Assembly: GCA_021784615.1 (NCBI GenBank)
Contig: JAJYHU010000025.1
Span: 1-12,282 of the forward strand
Length of the DNA stretch: 12,282 bases
Source: Acidobacteriota bacterium
GTDB taxonomy: Bacteria > Acidobacteriota > Terriglobia > UBA7540
Direction of reading: 5' to 3'
Numbering within the stretch: the stretch's first letter is position 1; the number at the start of each line of letters is the position of its first letter. Positions 1 to 7,196 of the stretch are shown in pieces. The position numbers were made by a program, and so were the translations under genes. The notes under the pieces were generated by a model. That model had not been told where the DNA came from, made no database searches, and saw only the letters and a list, made by a program, of their open reading frames with translations.

Positions 1-66
1 AAACTTGGGGAGTTCGTGAGGATCGTGAATGACATGAAAAACACGCTCCGCACACACCGTCAATGA
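1..66 (+). CDS. Possible 3' end of an unidentified upstream gene (partial)
   Basis: The first 22 codons of frame 1 are open and end in TGA at 64-66, 27 bp before guaA. The other two plus frames hit stops within the first 32 bases. The 21-residue tail is charged and helix-like (it contains the stretch EFVRIVNDMKNTL). It does not resemble the end of an IMP dehydrogenase, the usual guaA neighbour, and I do not recognise the family. If real, it would be co-directional with guaA and could share its transcript. With so few codons this may be chance, hence the low confidence. Confidence 0.35.
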   Translation, partial: KLGEFVRIVNDMKNTLRTHRQ

Positions 67-93
67 ACCAATCGCCCAAAGGATCAACAACTT

Positions 94-1632
94 ATGGAAA
101 ACATTCGCCCTATTATTGTCCTGGATTTCGGCTCGCAGTACACGCAGTTGATCGCGCGGCGCATTCGCGAGATGCACGTCTATTCGGTGATTGTCCCCTG
201 CCATCTGCCGTTTGATGATCTGGCAGGAATGAATCCCCAGGCGATCATTCTTTCCGGCGGGCCGTCGTCGGTCTATGATCCGGCATCGCCCACCTGCGAC
301 GACCGGGTCTTCCAAATGAAGGTTCCGATGCTGGGCATCTGCTACGGCTTCCAACTGATGGCCTACAAGCTGGGAGGCAAGGTGGAGCGCGCCGAGCGGC
401 GCGAATACGGCTTTGCGCAGCTTGAGATTTCGCCGCCCAGCCAGATATTTTCCGGCCTGGAATCGCCGCTGCGGGTTTGGAACAGCCACGGCGACCATGT
501 GGCGGAAGTGCCGCCGGGCTTTCGCGTTACCGGGCGCACGGAGAATGCCATTTCCGCCATTGAAAATCCAGAAGCCGGGATGTACGCGGTGGAGTTTCAT
601 CCCGAGGTGCGCCACACGGCCTCTGGCGCAGAGATCCTGCGGCGGTTTGTAGAAGGTGTCTGTGGCGCCGCGCCCAACTGGTATCCGCGGTCGTTTGTGG
701 ATGAGGCGGTGGAGCGGGTTCGGCGGGAAGTCGGGGATGAGCGGGCCCTGTGCGCGCTTTCAGGGGGCGTGGATTCCGCGGTGGCGGCCACGCTGGTGAG
801 CCGCGCCATCGGCGACCGCCTGCTCTGCGTTTTTGTGAATAACGGCCTGCTGCGCAAGAACGAGTTCGAGGAAGTGACCGCGGCCCTGCGCAGCCAGGCG
901 CACCTGAACGTTCGCGCCGTGGACCGTTCCGAGCGGTTTCTCACGCGGCTTGCCGGCGTCGTCGACCCCGAGCGGAAGCGCAAGATTATCGGCGAGGAAT
1001 TCATTCGGGTGTTCGAGGAGGAAGCGCGGTCGAGCGGCCACCCGGCGTTTCTGGTGCAGGGAACCCTCTACCCGGACGTGATCGAGTCGGTCTCCGTCAA
1101 GGGTCCGGCCGCCACGATCAAGAGCCACCACAACGTGGGCGGCCTTCCGCCCGACCTGAAGTTTCGGTTGCTTGAGCCGCTGCGCGAGCTGTTCAAGGAC
1201 GAAGTCCGGGAAGTGGGCAGGGCGCTCGGTCTCAGCGAAGAGATGGTTGGCCGGCAACCTTTTCCGGGGCCGGGACTGGCGGTGAGGATTCTGGGAGAGA
1301 TCACCAAAGAGCGGATCAGGGTCGTCCAGGACGCGGACGCGATCGTCGAGCAGGAAATCCGGGGGGCAGGTCTCTACAATGAGCTGTGGCAATCCTTCGC
1401 CATTCTTCTGCCGGTATCGAGCGTCGGCGTAATGGGTGACGCTCGGACGTATGCCACCACCATCGCTTTGCGGGCGGTCACCTCCGACGACGGCATGACG
1501 GCTGACTGGGCGAAAATCCCCCCTGCCGTCTTCGAACGAATTTCCACGCGCATCGTCAACGAGGTCAGGGAAGTAAACCGGGTTGTCTATGACATTACTT
1601 CGAAGCCGCCGGGGACCATTGAGTGGGAGTGA
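94..1632 (+). CDS. guaA: GMP synthase (glutamine-hydrolysing)
   Basis: Cytosolic enzyme of the last step of de novo GMP synthesis: XMP + ATP + glutamine give GMP, AMP, PPi and glutamate. The 512 residues match the usual full length. The N-terminal class I glutaminase domain (about 6-190) shows the nucleophile Cys83 in GICYGFQ and the His169/Glu171 pair in EFHPE. The ATP-pyrophosphatase domain carries the P-loop SGGVDS at 223-228. The C-terminal dimerisation domain ends in the typical SKPPGTIEWE. The ATG at 94 fits the family N-terminus (IIVLDFGSQYTQLIARR) and is preceded by an AAAGGA element about 10 nt upstream. No guaB is visible, and the gene converges with the XRE regulator downstream. 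No missing key residues were seen. Confidence 0.98.
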   Translation: MENIRPIIVLDFGSQYTQLIARRIREMHVYSVIVPCHLPFDDLAGMNPQAIILSGGPSSVYDPASPTCDDRVFQMKVPMLGICYGFQLMAYKLGGKVERAERREYGFAQLEISPPSQIFSGLESPLRVWNSHGDHVAEVPPGFRVTGRTENAISAIENPEAGMYAVEFHPEVRHTASGAEILRRFVEGVCGAAPNWYPRSFVDEAVERVRREVGDERALCALSGGVDSAVAATLVSRAIGDRLLCVFVNNGLLRKNEFEEVTAALRSQAHLNVRAVDRSERFLTRLAGVVDPERKRKIIGEEFIRVFEEEARSSGHPAFLVQGTLYPDVIESVSVKGPAATIKSHHNVGGLPPDLKFRLLEPLRELFKDEVREVGRALGLSEEMVGRQPFPGPGLAVRILGEITKERIRVVQDADAIVEQEIRGAGLYNELWQSFAILLPVSSVGVMGDARTYATTIALRAVTSDDGMTADWAKIPPAVFERISTRIVNEVREVNRVVYDITSKPPGTIEWE

Positions 1633-1703
1633 AGAGACACTACCCCCTCCGTGCCATACGACCCCTCCGCCCTATGGAACGTGCAAACTCCTCAGCAAAC
1701 GGT

Positions 1704-2078
1704 CTAGCGATTTGCGAGTTTCTGAGCCATGTAAAGCAGCAGCCGGCGATCCTGGTCGTTGATATGTCCGATCAATCGCTTGACCTTTTGGAAAAACCGC
1801 GAGTCGCGATCGGTCGGAACGTCCATGATCAGTTCTTCGGCGCTCTTACGCTGAGTCAGATTTTGGAGTTCCGGGGTTTGATCCCCGTCGTAGAACAGGG
1901 CATAAAGAGGGATCTCCAATGCCGCCGCCAGCCTCTCCATGGTTTCGAGCGAAGGCACGGTGTGCCCGTTCTCAACCCGGGAGATGTAGCAGCGCAGGAG
2001 CCCGGTACGCTTCTCAATGTCGCCTTGGGAAAGATTACGCTCCTCGCGCATCTTTCTTAGACGCGTTCCTATAATCAT
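1704..2078 (-). CDS. XRE-family HTH transcriptional regulator
   Basis: Small cytosolic DNA-binding protein of 124 residues. Residues about 4-60 form an HTH_3/Cro-C1 domain, seen in RLRKMREERNLSQGDIEKRT followed by CYISRVENGHTVPSLETMERLA. The remaining 60 residues are charged, with no recognisable ligand domain. The frame stays open up to 2192, but the ATG at 2078 (MIIGTRLRKMR) is chosen because XRE proteins start just before the first helix and the upstream extension is not family-like. No strong Shine-Dalgarno precedes it; a promoter-like pair 8-36 bp upstream would give a nearly leaderless mRNA. It is divergent from the ECF sigma operon, so it may regulate that unit or itself, which is inference. 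Its target is unknown. Confidence 0.92.
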   Translation of the reverse strand: MIIGTRLRKMREERNLSQGDIEKRTGLLRCYISRVENGHTVPSLETMERLAAALEIPLYALFYDGDQTPELQNLTQRKSAEELIMDVPTDRDSRFFQKVKRLIGHINDQDRRLLLYMAQKLANR

Positions 2079-2085
2079 GCTGAAG

Positions 2086-2114
2086 ATTCTTTCATAACTT
2101 GATAAACTAGTCAA
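2086..2114 (-). promoter_or_regulatory. Candidate sigma70 promoter of the XRE gene
   Basis: Read on the minus strand, TTGACT (2114-2109; 5 of 6 to the -35 consensus) lies 17 nt from AAGAAT (2091-2086; 4 of 6 to the -10 consensus). Transcription would start at about 2079, next to the ATG at 2078, which fits a leaderless message and the lack of a good Shine-Dalgarno. A short dyad, TTGA-N8-TCAA (2099-2114), overlaps the -35 and could be an operator. Matched by eye only. Confidence 0.35.
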
Positions 2115-2150
2115 CAAAAATGTTCGGGATAAACAAATCCGCGAATGAAA

Positions 2151-2213
2151 GGCCGGGCTTTCCTGTAACCCGAAGCGGGCTGTCCTCGTCAATCAGTAGA
2201 GGAAAGCCGGGCC
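2151..2213 (+). promoter_or_regulatory. Long stem-loop in the sigma-factor leader, covering its ribosome-binding site
   Basis: Arms 2151-2164 and 2200-2213 pair at 13 of 14 positions; the only mismatch is G2155 against G2209. The 35-nt loop holds a second small hairpin, CCCG-AAG-CGGG (2169-2179). The right arm contains AGGAAAG, the only purine-rich Shine-Dalgarno-like element before the sigma gene start at 2225. If transcribed, the stem would hide the ribosome-binding site. It could also be a DNA operator or a terminator-like element. Pairing is directly visible; the regulatory role is inference. Confidence 0.5.
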
Positions 2214-2224
2214 ATGGACACTGA

Positions 2225-2821
2225 ATGGAAGATTTGCGGCCAGATGCTCCGAGCGAGGCGGAATGGATCAGGCGTTGTCAGTCCGGCAATACAGAGGCGT
2301 TTACCCCTCTGGTCGAGACTTACGAGCGCCGGATCTTCCGCCTTGTCTTCCATCTGGTGAGACGCCAGGAGGATGTCGAGGACATCGTCCAGGAAGTCTT
2401 CATGAAAGCATTTGCGGCGATTTCGAGCTACAATTTCCAGTCGGCGTTCGGGACTTGGCTGAATCGGATTGCGGTCAACCACTGCTATGATTATTTGCGT
2501 CGGCGTCGTGTTTCACGCGTCAGTTATTTCTGGGAGATGTCGGAGGAGGGCCAGCGCGAAATCGAATCAACCGCCCGGAGCCCGGAACCAGGCGGCCTCA
2601 ACAATGAAGAGTCCCTGGCGGTCGAGGAGTTCGTTTCCAAGCTGCTCGGGCGGGCCCCGGCTGAAGACCGCGTCATCCTGACGCTAAAGGAAATTGAAGA
2701 AAAGTCCGTGGAGGAGATTGCACAGATCTTGAATCTTAAGGTGAGCACGGTTAAAGTACGATTGCATCGGGCCCGCAAGAGGATGGTAAAGGATCTCAAG
2801 AAATGGCAGGAAGGACGGTGA
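2225..2821 (+). CDS. ECF-type RNA polymerase sigma factor (sigma-24/RpoE-like)
   Basis: Alternative sigma factor of 198 residues that directs core RNA polymerase to stress-type promoters. Region 2 spans about residues 14-90, with the typical EDVEDIVQEVFMKAF and FGTWLNRIAVNHCYDYLRR stretches. A variable linker follows (about 95-135). Region 4 (about 136-190) has the HTH stretch SVEEIAQILNLKVSTVKVRL followed by HRARKRM. No sigma 1.1 or region 3 is present, which defines the ECF group. The ATG at 2225 follows an in-frame TGA (2222-2224), so no upstream start is possible; the Shine-Dalgarno-like AGAGGAAAG is rather distant, about 18 nt, and lies inside a stem-loop. Three nt separate it from the anti-sigma gene, so they are almost certainly co-transcribed. 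Confidence 0.95.
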   Translation: MEDLRPDAPSEAEWIRRCQSGNTEAFTPLVETYERRIFRLVFHLVRRQEDVEDIVQEVFMKAFAAISSYNFQSAFGTWLNRIAVNHCYDYLRRRRVSRVSYFWEMSEEGQREIESTARSPEPGGLNNEESLAVEEFVSKLLGRAPAEDRVILTLKEIEEKSVEEIAQILNLKVSTVKVRLHRARKRMVKDLKKWQEGR

Positions 2822-2824
2822 GCC

Positions 2825-3295
2825 ATGCGTTGTGACGTCGTCCGGGAAAGAATTGAAGAGGGTTTGGAATTGCCGGCGGGGATCAAAGCTCATTTGGAGG
2901 CTTGTTCGGGCTGCACGGATTATGCCCGCCGCTGGGAGCTTGTTCACGCAGGATTGGTGGCGCTTGGGAAGGAAGAACCGCCCCCGGCGTCGCCGGGTTT
3001 TGCGGAAAGGCTGGTCCGCCGGCTGGAAAGCGTCCGGGGAGACCCGCAGAAGTTTATTGTGGAGGCGGGCAGGCGCATGGTATACGCAACCCTGCTGGTG
3101 GCATTGATGTTGATCCTGGGTTTGGTGCTGCCGTCTTCAGGCCCGATGCGGAACTCCCAGGCTGCGCAGTCCTTCCTTTCTGAGCCCGAAATCGCTGCGA
3201 TGTCTCCCGGCCAGATTATGGGAATTTCCGACGCTGCGCAGACACCCGACGCGGCGGCCAATCTGAACGGGCTAGGGGGGGCGCAGGTTAAATGA
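2825..3295 (+). CDS. Membrane-anchored zinc-binding anti-sigma factor
   Basis: Probable partner that holds the upstream ECF sigma factor inactive at the inner membrane. This 156-residue protein starts with a ZAS/zf-HC2-like domain: His23, Cys27 and Cys30 form the H-x3-C-x2-C signature (HLEACSGC), with Cys3 as a possible further ligand. One hydrophobic segment (about 85-104) is the predicted membrane span, leaving about 50 residues outside the cytosol, rich in Ala, Pro and Ser, with no recognised sensor fold. The start 3 nt after the sigma stop and the shared strand support a sigma/anti-sigma pair. The ATG overlap with the next gene argues for translational coupling. The assignment rests on the zinc motif plus context; sequence conservation in this family is low. 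Confidence 0.87.
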   Translation: MRCDVVRERIEEGLELPAGIKAHLEACSGCTDYARRWELVHAGLVALGKEEPPPASPGFAERLVRRLESVRGDPQKFIVEAGRRMVYATLLVALMLILGLVLPSSGPMRNSQAAQSFLSEPEIAAMSPGQIMGISDAAQTPDAAANLNGLGGAQVK

Positions 3296-3672
3296 GCCGA
3301 AGAGCCTACCTCTACTTCCTGATCACCTTCCTGCTGGGAATTGTCGTGGGCGGCGTTGGCGCTTACAGCTATGGCTGGTATACGGGCCAATGGCGCCGGA
3401 AGTCCAGCCGGCATAACATCGTGGATTACTTGCAGCGCAAGCTGGAGCTTTCCGCGTCTCAGACTCAGCAGTTGCGGCAGATCGTCAGTGAAATGCAAAC
3501 GAAAATGCGCGAGGTCCAGAAACAGGTTGAGCCTCAATTTCAGGCTGTAAGGGAAGAAGCCCGCGACCGCACAAAGGCGATCCTGAATCCGCAACAAACG
3601 GAAAAGTTCAATGAGATGGTGAAGCACTGGGACGAATGGAGAAAGAAGCATCCGCCGCCACCGCCGCACTAA
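3292..3672 (+). CDS. Membrane-anchored periplasmic Spy/CpxP-like protein
   Basis: A 126-residue protein whose ATG overlaps the anti-sigma stop (ATGA at 3292-3295), so it is translationally coupled to it. Residues about 7-26 are a hydrophobic, Gly-rich anchor, and the rest is predicted periplasmic. Residues about 43-115 are highly helical, with the pattern LELSASQTQQLRQIV followed later by ILNPQQTEKFNEM. This two-part 'LTxxQ' layout is typical of Spy/CpxP and periplasmic heavy-metal sensor (CnrX-like) proteins, which act as chaperones or stress sensors. The protein ends in a run of five prolines and His (3655-3669), which is unusual. As third gene of the sigma/anti-sigma unit it may sense envelope stress or serve as an effector. 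The metal or misfolded-protein ligand is unknown. Confidence 0.8.
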   Translation: MSRRAYLYFLITFLLGIVVGGVGAYSYGWYTGQWRRKSSRHNIVDYLQRKLELSASQTQQLRQIVSEMQTKMREVQKQVEPQFQAVREEARDRTKAILNPQQTEKFNEMVKHWDEWRKKHPPPPPH

Positions 3673-3678
3673 CTCTAC

Positions 3679-3721
3679 AGGCCGGCCCTGCCCAAACGGC
3701 TGGCGGCAAAGGGCCCGGCCT
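3679..3721 (+). terminator. Candidate hairpin terminator after the sigma operon
   Basis: AGGCCGGCCCT (3679-3689) pairs with AGGGCCCGGCCT (3710-3721) with one bulged base, around a 20-nt loop that can itself pair weakly. It starts 7 nt after the last stop of the sigma unit. No T-run follows, so it may need Rho or just block read-through between the convergent transcripts. Confidence 0.4.
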
Positions 3722-3751
3722 CGTTCACGGTTATTCAACCGCGAGAACGCC

Positions 3752-3799
3752 CGAAAAAATAAATCAACTTAGCCCGCAGAGCTAGCCGGCCGCGCCGGC
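3752..3799 (-). terminator. Candidate terminator after maeB
   Basis: On the minus strand, shortly after the maeB stop, a perfect GCCGGC-GCG-GCCGGC hairpin (3799-3785) is followed, about 20 nt further on, by a weaker TAGC/GCTA hairpin and a T-rich run (TTGATTTATTTTTT, about 3767-3754). The strong hairpin and T-run are not adjacent, so this is only a moderate candidate. Confidence 0.33.
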
Positions 3800-3816
3800 G
3801 GCTTCCACGCAGCCCT

Positions 3817-6102
3817 TTATTTGCCGGCGGAAGGCCTTGCGGCGGATGCGCGCGCAAGCGCCTGAGCGTGTGAAACCGCGATCGCCGCCATGTTGACAAT
3901 TTCGTCGACCGTGGCGCCCCGTTGCAGGACGTGCACCGGTTTCGACAATCCCACCACAATCGGCCCCAGCGCTTCAGCTCCGCCCACCCGCAACATGAGT
4001 TTGTAGGCGATATTCGCCGAGTTGAGGTCCGGGAAAACCAGGACGTTCGCGCCGCCCTTAAGCGTGGAGAAGGGATAATCCTCCTCAATAATTTCCGGGA
4101 CCACCGCCGTATCCGCCATCATTTCTCCGTCGACCATCATGTCGGGGCGCGCCTGCTTCACCAGCTCGGATGCGGTCCGGATTTTCTCCGATAGCGGGTG
4201 CCTGGTGCTGCCGAAATTCGAAAACGAAAGCATCGCGACGCGGGGCTCGTAGTTGAAATCCCGCGCCACCTCCGCGGCCAGAACGGCGATTTCCGCCAGA
4301 TCCTCGGCGGTGGGCTCAATGTTCACGGTGGTGTCGGAGAAAAAATAGACCTGCTGTTTGGTGACGATCACGTAGACGCCGGAAACGCGCTGAATGTTTT
4401 CCCGCATCTTGATGATTTGCAGGGCGGGCCGGATGGTATCCGGGTAGTGCTGCGAAACGCCGGCAAGAAAACCCGCAGCGTCTCCCAGATGCACCATCAT
4501 CGCGCCGAAATAATTGGGGTTCAGCATCTCCTCGCGCGCTTCACTGAGCGTGACGCCGTGGCGCTGGCGAAGCCGGTAAAACTCTTCGACATAGGCCTCA
4601 AAGCGCGGAGAGAGCGCCGGCTCGATAACCTGGGGATGGAAGTGGCCCATCCCCAGATCTTGCAGCTTTGCCTCAATCACCTTGGGCTGCCCGATCAGAA
4701 TCGGCTCGGCGATCCTCTCTTCATTCAGCTGGTAACTGGCTCGGAGGATTTTTTCGTGCTCGCCCTCGGAAAAGACGATCCGCCGGGGATCCGCCTTGGC
4801 GCGCTGGCGGACGCTCTGCATCACCTGGTAGGTGCGCCCCATGCGCCGGGAAAGCTGCTCGCGGTACTCTTCAAGGTCGACCTTGATCCGCGCGACTCCG
4901 CTTTCGATGGCGGCCTGGGCGACGGCCGCCGATTCCCAGATCAGCACGCGCGGGTCAAACGGTTTGGGAATAATGTATTCCGGCCCAAACCGCAACCGGC
5001 TCAAACCATAGGCGCGCAGCACCGCATCCGGGACGTCCTCTTTGGCCAGGGCCGCCAGCGCCCGGGTGGCGGCGATTTCCATTTCCTGGTTGATGGTGCG
5101 CGCCCGCACGTCGAGCGCGCCTCGAAAGATGAACGGGAATCCCAGAACGTTGTTTACCTGGTTGGGATCGTCGGAGCGGCCCGTTGCCACGATCGCGTCG
5201 GGGCGGGCCTTCTTGGCCTCGTCGTAGGTAATCTCCGGGACAGGATTGGCCATGGCAAAAACGATGGGACGCTCCGCCATGGACCGCAGCATCTCCGGCG
5301 TCACACATTTGCCGACGGACAGACCCACAAAAACGTCCGCGCCCTCCATCGCTTCCGCGAGCCGGCGCTTCGAGGTCTCGACGGCAAAGCGGGAGTTGTA
5401 AGGATTCATGCCGCGCGTCCGGCCCGCGTAGAGGACCCCATCGACGTCACAGAGGATGATATTTTCCTTTCTCACCCCCAGGCGCACGTAGTGCTGAGCG
5501 GTCGCCAGGCCGGCAGCCCCTGCTCCATTAAAAACCACCTGCACTTTGGAAATGTCCTTGCCGGCCACCTCCAGGGCGTTCAACAGGGCGGCGCCGGAAA
5601 TGATGGCCGTGCCGTGCTGGTCATCGTGCATCACCGGAATGGACATGGTCCGGCGCAGCTCTTCTTCAATCACAAAGCACTCCGGGGCCTTGATGTCTTC
5701 CAGGTTGACGCCGCCAAAGGTCGGCTCGAGAAGCTGGCACAACCTGATGATTTCGCGCGGGTCTTCGGAGTTCACTTCCAGGTCGAACACATCGATGTCC
5801 GCAAAACGCTTGAACAGGACTCCCTTGCCTTCCATGACGGGTTTTCCCGCCGCGGCGCCGATGTTTCCCAGGCCCAGCACCGCCGTGCCGTTTGAAACCA
5901 CGGCGATCAGGTTGCCGCGGGCGGTGTACTCAAAACTGAGGTCGGCGGATTTCGCAATCTCCAGGCAGGGCTCGGCGACGCCTGGCGTGTACGCCAGGCT
6001 CAAATCCCATTGCGTGCGGCAGGGTTTTGTGGGAACGACCTCGATTTTGCCTTTGCGGCCCTTGGAATGATAGTCCAGGGCGTCTTGCGGCCGGTTCTCC
6101 AT
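3817..6102 (-). CDS. maeB: NADP-dependent malic enzyme with phosphotransacetylase-like domain
   Basis: Large MaeB-type malic enzyme of 761 residues that converts malate + NADP+ to pyruvate + CO2 + NADPH, linking the TCA cycle to pyruvate and NADPH supply. The malic N-terminal domain carries the catalytic Tyr39 (SLAYTPG) and Lys94 (VMEGKGVLFKRFADIDVFD). Metal ligands are Glu135/Asp136 and Asp160/Asp161 in the MHDDQHGTA motif. The NAD(P)-binding domain shows GAGAAG at 193-198. From about 430 to the end runs the phosphate-acetyltransferase-like domain (FSEGEHEKILRA; later SFSNFGSTRHP), which in MaeB proteins is thought to be a non-catalytic, acetyl-CoA-responsive regulatory part. The length is normal and no motif is broken. 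The minus-strand neighbours upstream are unrelated in function, and no clear Shine-Dalgarno is seen apart from GAAGAG directly before the ATG. Confidence 0.97.
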   Translation of the reverse strand: MENRPQDALDYHSKGRKGKIEVVPTKPCRTQWDLSLAYTPGVAEPCLEIAKSADLSFEYTARGNLIAVVSNGTAVLGLGNIGAAAGKPVMEGKGVLFKRFADIDVFDLEVNSEDPREIIRLCQLLEPTFGGVNLEDIKAPECFVIEEELRRTMSIPVMHDDQHGTAIISGAALLNALEVAGKDISKVQVVFNGAGAAGLATAQHYVRLGVRKENIILCDVDGVLYAGRTRGMNPYNSRFAVETSKRRLAEAMEGADVFVGLSVGKCVTPEMLRSMAERPIVFAMANPVPEITYDEAKKARPDAIVATGRSDDPNQVNNVLGFPFIFRGALDVRARTINQEMEIAATRALAALAKEDVPDAVLRAYGLSRLRFGPEYIIPKPFDPRVLIWESAAVAQAAIESGVARIKVDLEEYREQLSRRMGRTYQVMQSVRQRAKADPRRIVFSEGEHEKILRASYQLNEERIAEPILIGQPKVIEAKLQDLGMGHFHPQVIEPALSPRFEAYVEEFYRLRQRHGVTLSEAREEMLNPNYFGAMMVHLGDAAGFLAGVSQHYPDTIRPALQIIKMRENIQRVSGVYVIVTKQQVYFFSDTTVNIEPTAEDLAEIAVLAAEVARDFNYEPRVAMLSFSNFGSTRHPLSEKIRTASELVKQARPDMMVDGEMMADTAVVPEIIEEDYPFSTLKGGANVLVFPDLNSANIAYKLMLRVGGAEALGPIVVGLSKPVHVLQRGATVDEIVNMAAIAVSHAQALARASAARPSAGK

Positions 6103-6157
6103 CTCTTCAGTCTCAAGTCAGCATGCGGATTTAATGGCGGCCGGGCAATCCGGTTCC

Positions 6158-6172
6158 AGGCGACGTTCGCCT
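6158..6172 (-). terminator. Small perfect hairpin between the barrel gene and maeB
   Basis: AGGCGA (6158-6163) and TCGCCT (6167-6172) are perfect inverted copies around a 3-nt loop, 9 bp after the stop of the barrel gene. No T-run follows on either strand, so termination is doubtful; it could be a processing or stability element. Confidence 0.22.
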
Positions 6173-6181
6173 ACTTCCTTG

Positions 6182-6747
6182 TTACCAGTTGCCGAAGCGA
6201 AAAACAAGGCCTGCGGAAATCCGCGTTTCATTCTGGCTGTTAGGGTTGAACTGGGCGCGGATGTAGTCCACCTGGATCAGGCGCAGCCAGAGATGGCGCG
6301 ATACGCTGACATTGACGCCCCCGCCGAGGCCCATCCCAAAGGCGTTTTCGGATACCTTGGCGACCGCATCTCCGGCGGGAACGATAGCTTCTCCGTGCAC
6401 GGTTCCGAACAAGGCATGAACGTAGGGGTGAAATTTGGGCAGCGCCAGCGTGAAGCGCGGACCGTAAAGTGCCATGAACTGCGGCACGTAGAAGGTGCGC
6501 CGTTCGTGGGAAGCCGCGGCGAGACGCCATAATGATCGCTCAAGTCCGCTTCCGCGCCCCACGGACCGAGCAGATGAAGGTACGCTGAGCCTTCCCATCC
6601 GTTCGAACTCGATCCGATGCCCGAAGGGGCTCCGTTCAGTCCAAGATGGGAATATCCGCCAAACAACTCAACCTGGCTGAACGCCTTGGGCACAGAAGCC
6701 ACGGCGAGGAAAAACACGATGGAGAAGAGAGTGAGAAGTTTTCGCAT
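6182..6747 (-). pseudogene. Outer-membrane beta-barrel protein, broken by one frameshift
   Basis: Two overlapping reading frames make one protein. The first starts at ATG 6747, about 11 nt after GGAAGGAGA, with a signal peptide (MRKLLTLFSIVFFLAVASVP, likely cut near KAFS/Q25). It continues through VELFGGYSHLGLNG and WGAEADLSDHYGVSPR, typical of small OmpA/OmpW-like barrels. After about residue 82 (near 6503) this frame loses sense. The frame that ends at 6182 then takes over from ERRTFYVPQF, with FHPYVHALFGTVHGEA, FGMGLGGGVNVSVSRHLWLR and the barrel-type C-terminus RISAGLVFRFGNW. The span is 566 nt, one short of a multiple of three, so a single missing base near 6503-6530 explains it. This may be a sequence error or a true mutation; the ligand or role is unknown. 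Separately readable halves are 6277-6747 and 6182-6598. Confidence 0.75.
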
Positions 6748-6927
6748 AAGGGATTGTTCTCCTTCCGGTTCGGGATTGAGAATCCAAGTATCATGACAGC
6801 GTCCATGTAAAATCCCCCCTCCATGCCGCTTTCTAAGCTTTGATGTCACAGCGTTCCAGCCGGTTGCCAAAACCAGGCGCCATGCCGTTCGTGCTGGAAC
6901 CCGCCGTTGAATCTCGGGCGCTGGCCG

Positions 6928-7194
6928 TTATGCAGTGATCTTCTTCATGATTTCGGCAGCCTCCGCACCTTCCATGACCGGGAGTCGCGGCGAATCGCAG
7001 TAAATCCTGCCAGCGGCCTACCCACTTATAGAGCGCTTTCGCGACGCTTGTTTCGGCGAGGACGTATCCCATTCCGGACCCGTGCCAGCGCCCCAGCATT
7101 TTGACGCTTTCGGGCGGCGCGCCCCCTGTCTCAAGAACAAGAAATCGCGCGGTGGCTAATTTCTGGTGGCGGGATTTGTCGGCCAAGTGACCAT
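6928..7194 (-). pseudogene. DUF3303-like small protein with two compensating frameshifts
   Basis: ATG at 7194 opens a frame reading MVTWPTNPATRN, then a stop at 7158-7156. The middle of the protein continues in another frame: ATARFLVLETGGAPP, then KMLGRWHGSGMGYVLAETS and KALYKWVGRWQDLLRFAATP. The end returns to the first frame, VMEGAEAAEIMKKITA, stop at 6930-6928. From memory of the family, this pattern (GRWH, ETxxxKALYxW, WxDLL, TPVxExAEAAE) matches DUF3303 proteins of about 90 residues, whose function is unknown. One base seems lost near 7150-7160 (AAATT) and one gained near 6979 (CCCGG). The total of 267 nt would be 88 residues plus stop. The family call is from memory, and the double indel is seen directly. 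Confidence 0.62.
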
Positions 7195-7196
7195 GA

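Noticed and set aside
1623..2060. A 145-codon plus-strand frame after guaA
   Set aside because: It lies mostly opposite the XRE gene, whose HTH is well conserved, and overlaps the guaA end; no family pattern was seen.
2214..2224. ATG at 2214 as the sigma start, with a better-spaced Shine-Dalgarno
   Set aside because: It is in a different frame from the sigma factor, so it cannot start that protein; the frame it opens has no recognisable product.
4198..5895. A 565-codon open frame on the plus strand, opposite maeB
   Set aside because: It runs antisense to a clearly conserved malic enzyme. Its translation is rich in His, Arg and Gly with no recognisable domain, as expected from the mirror of GC-rich codons.
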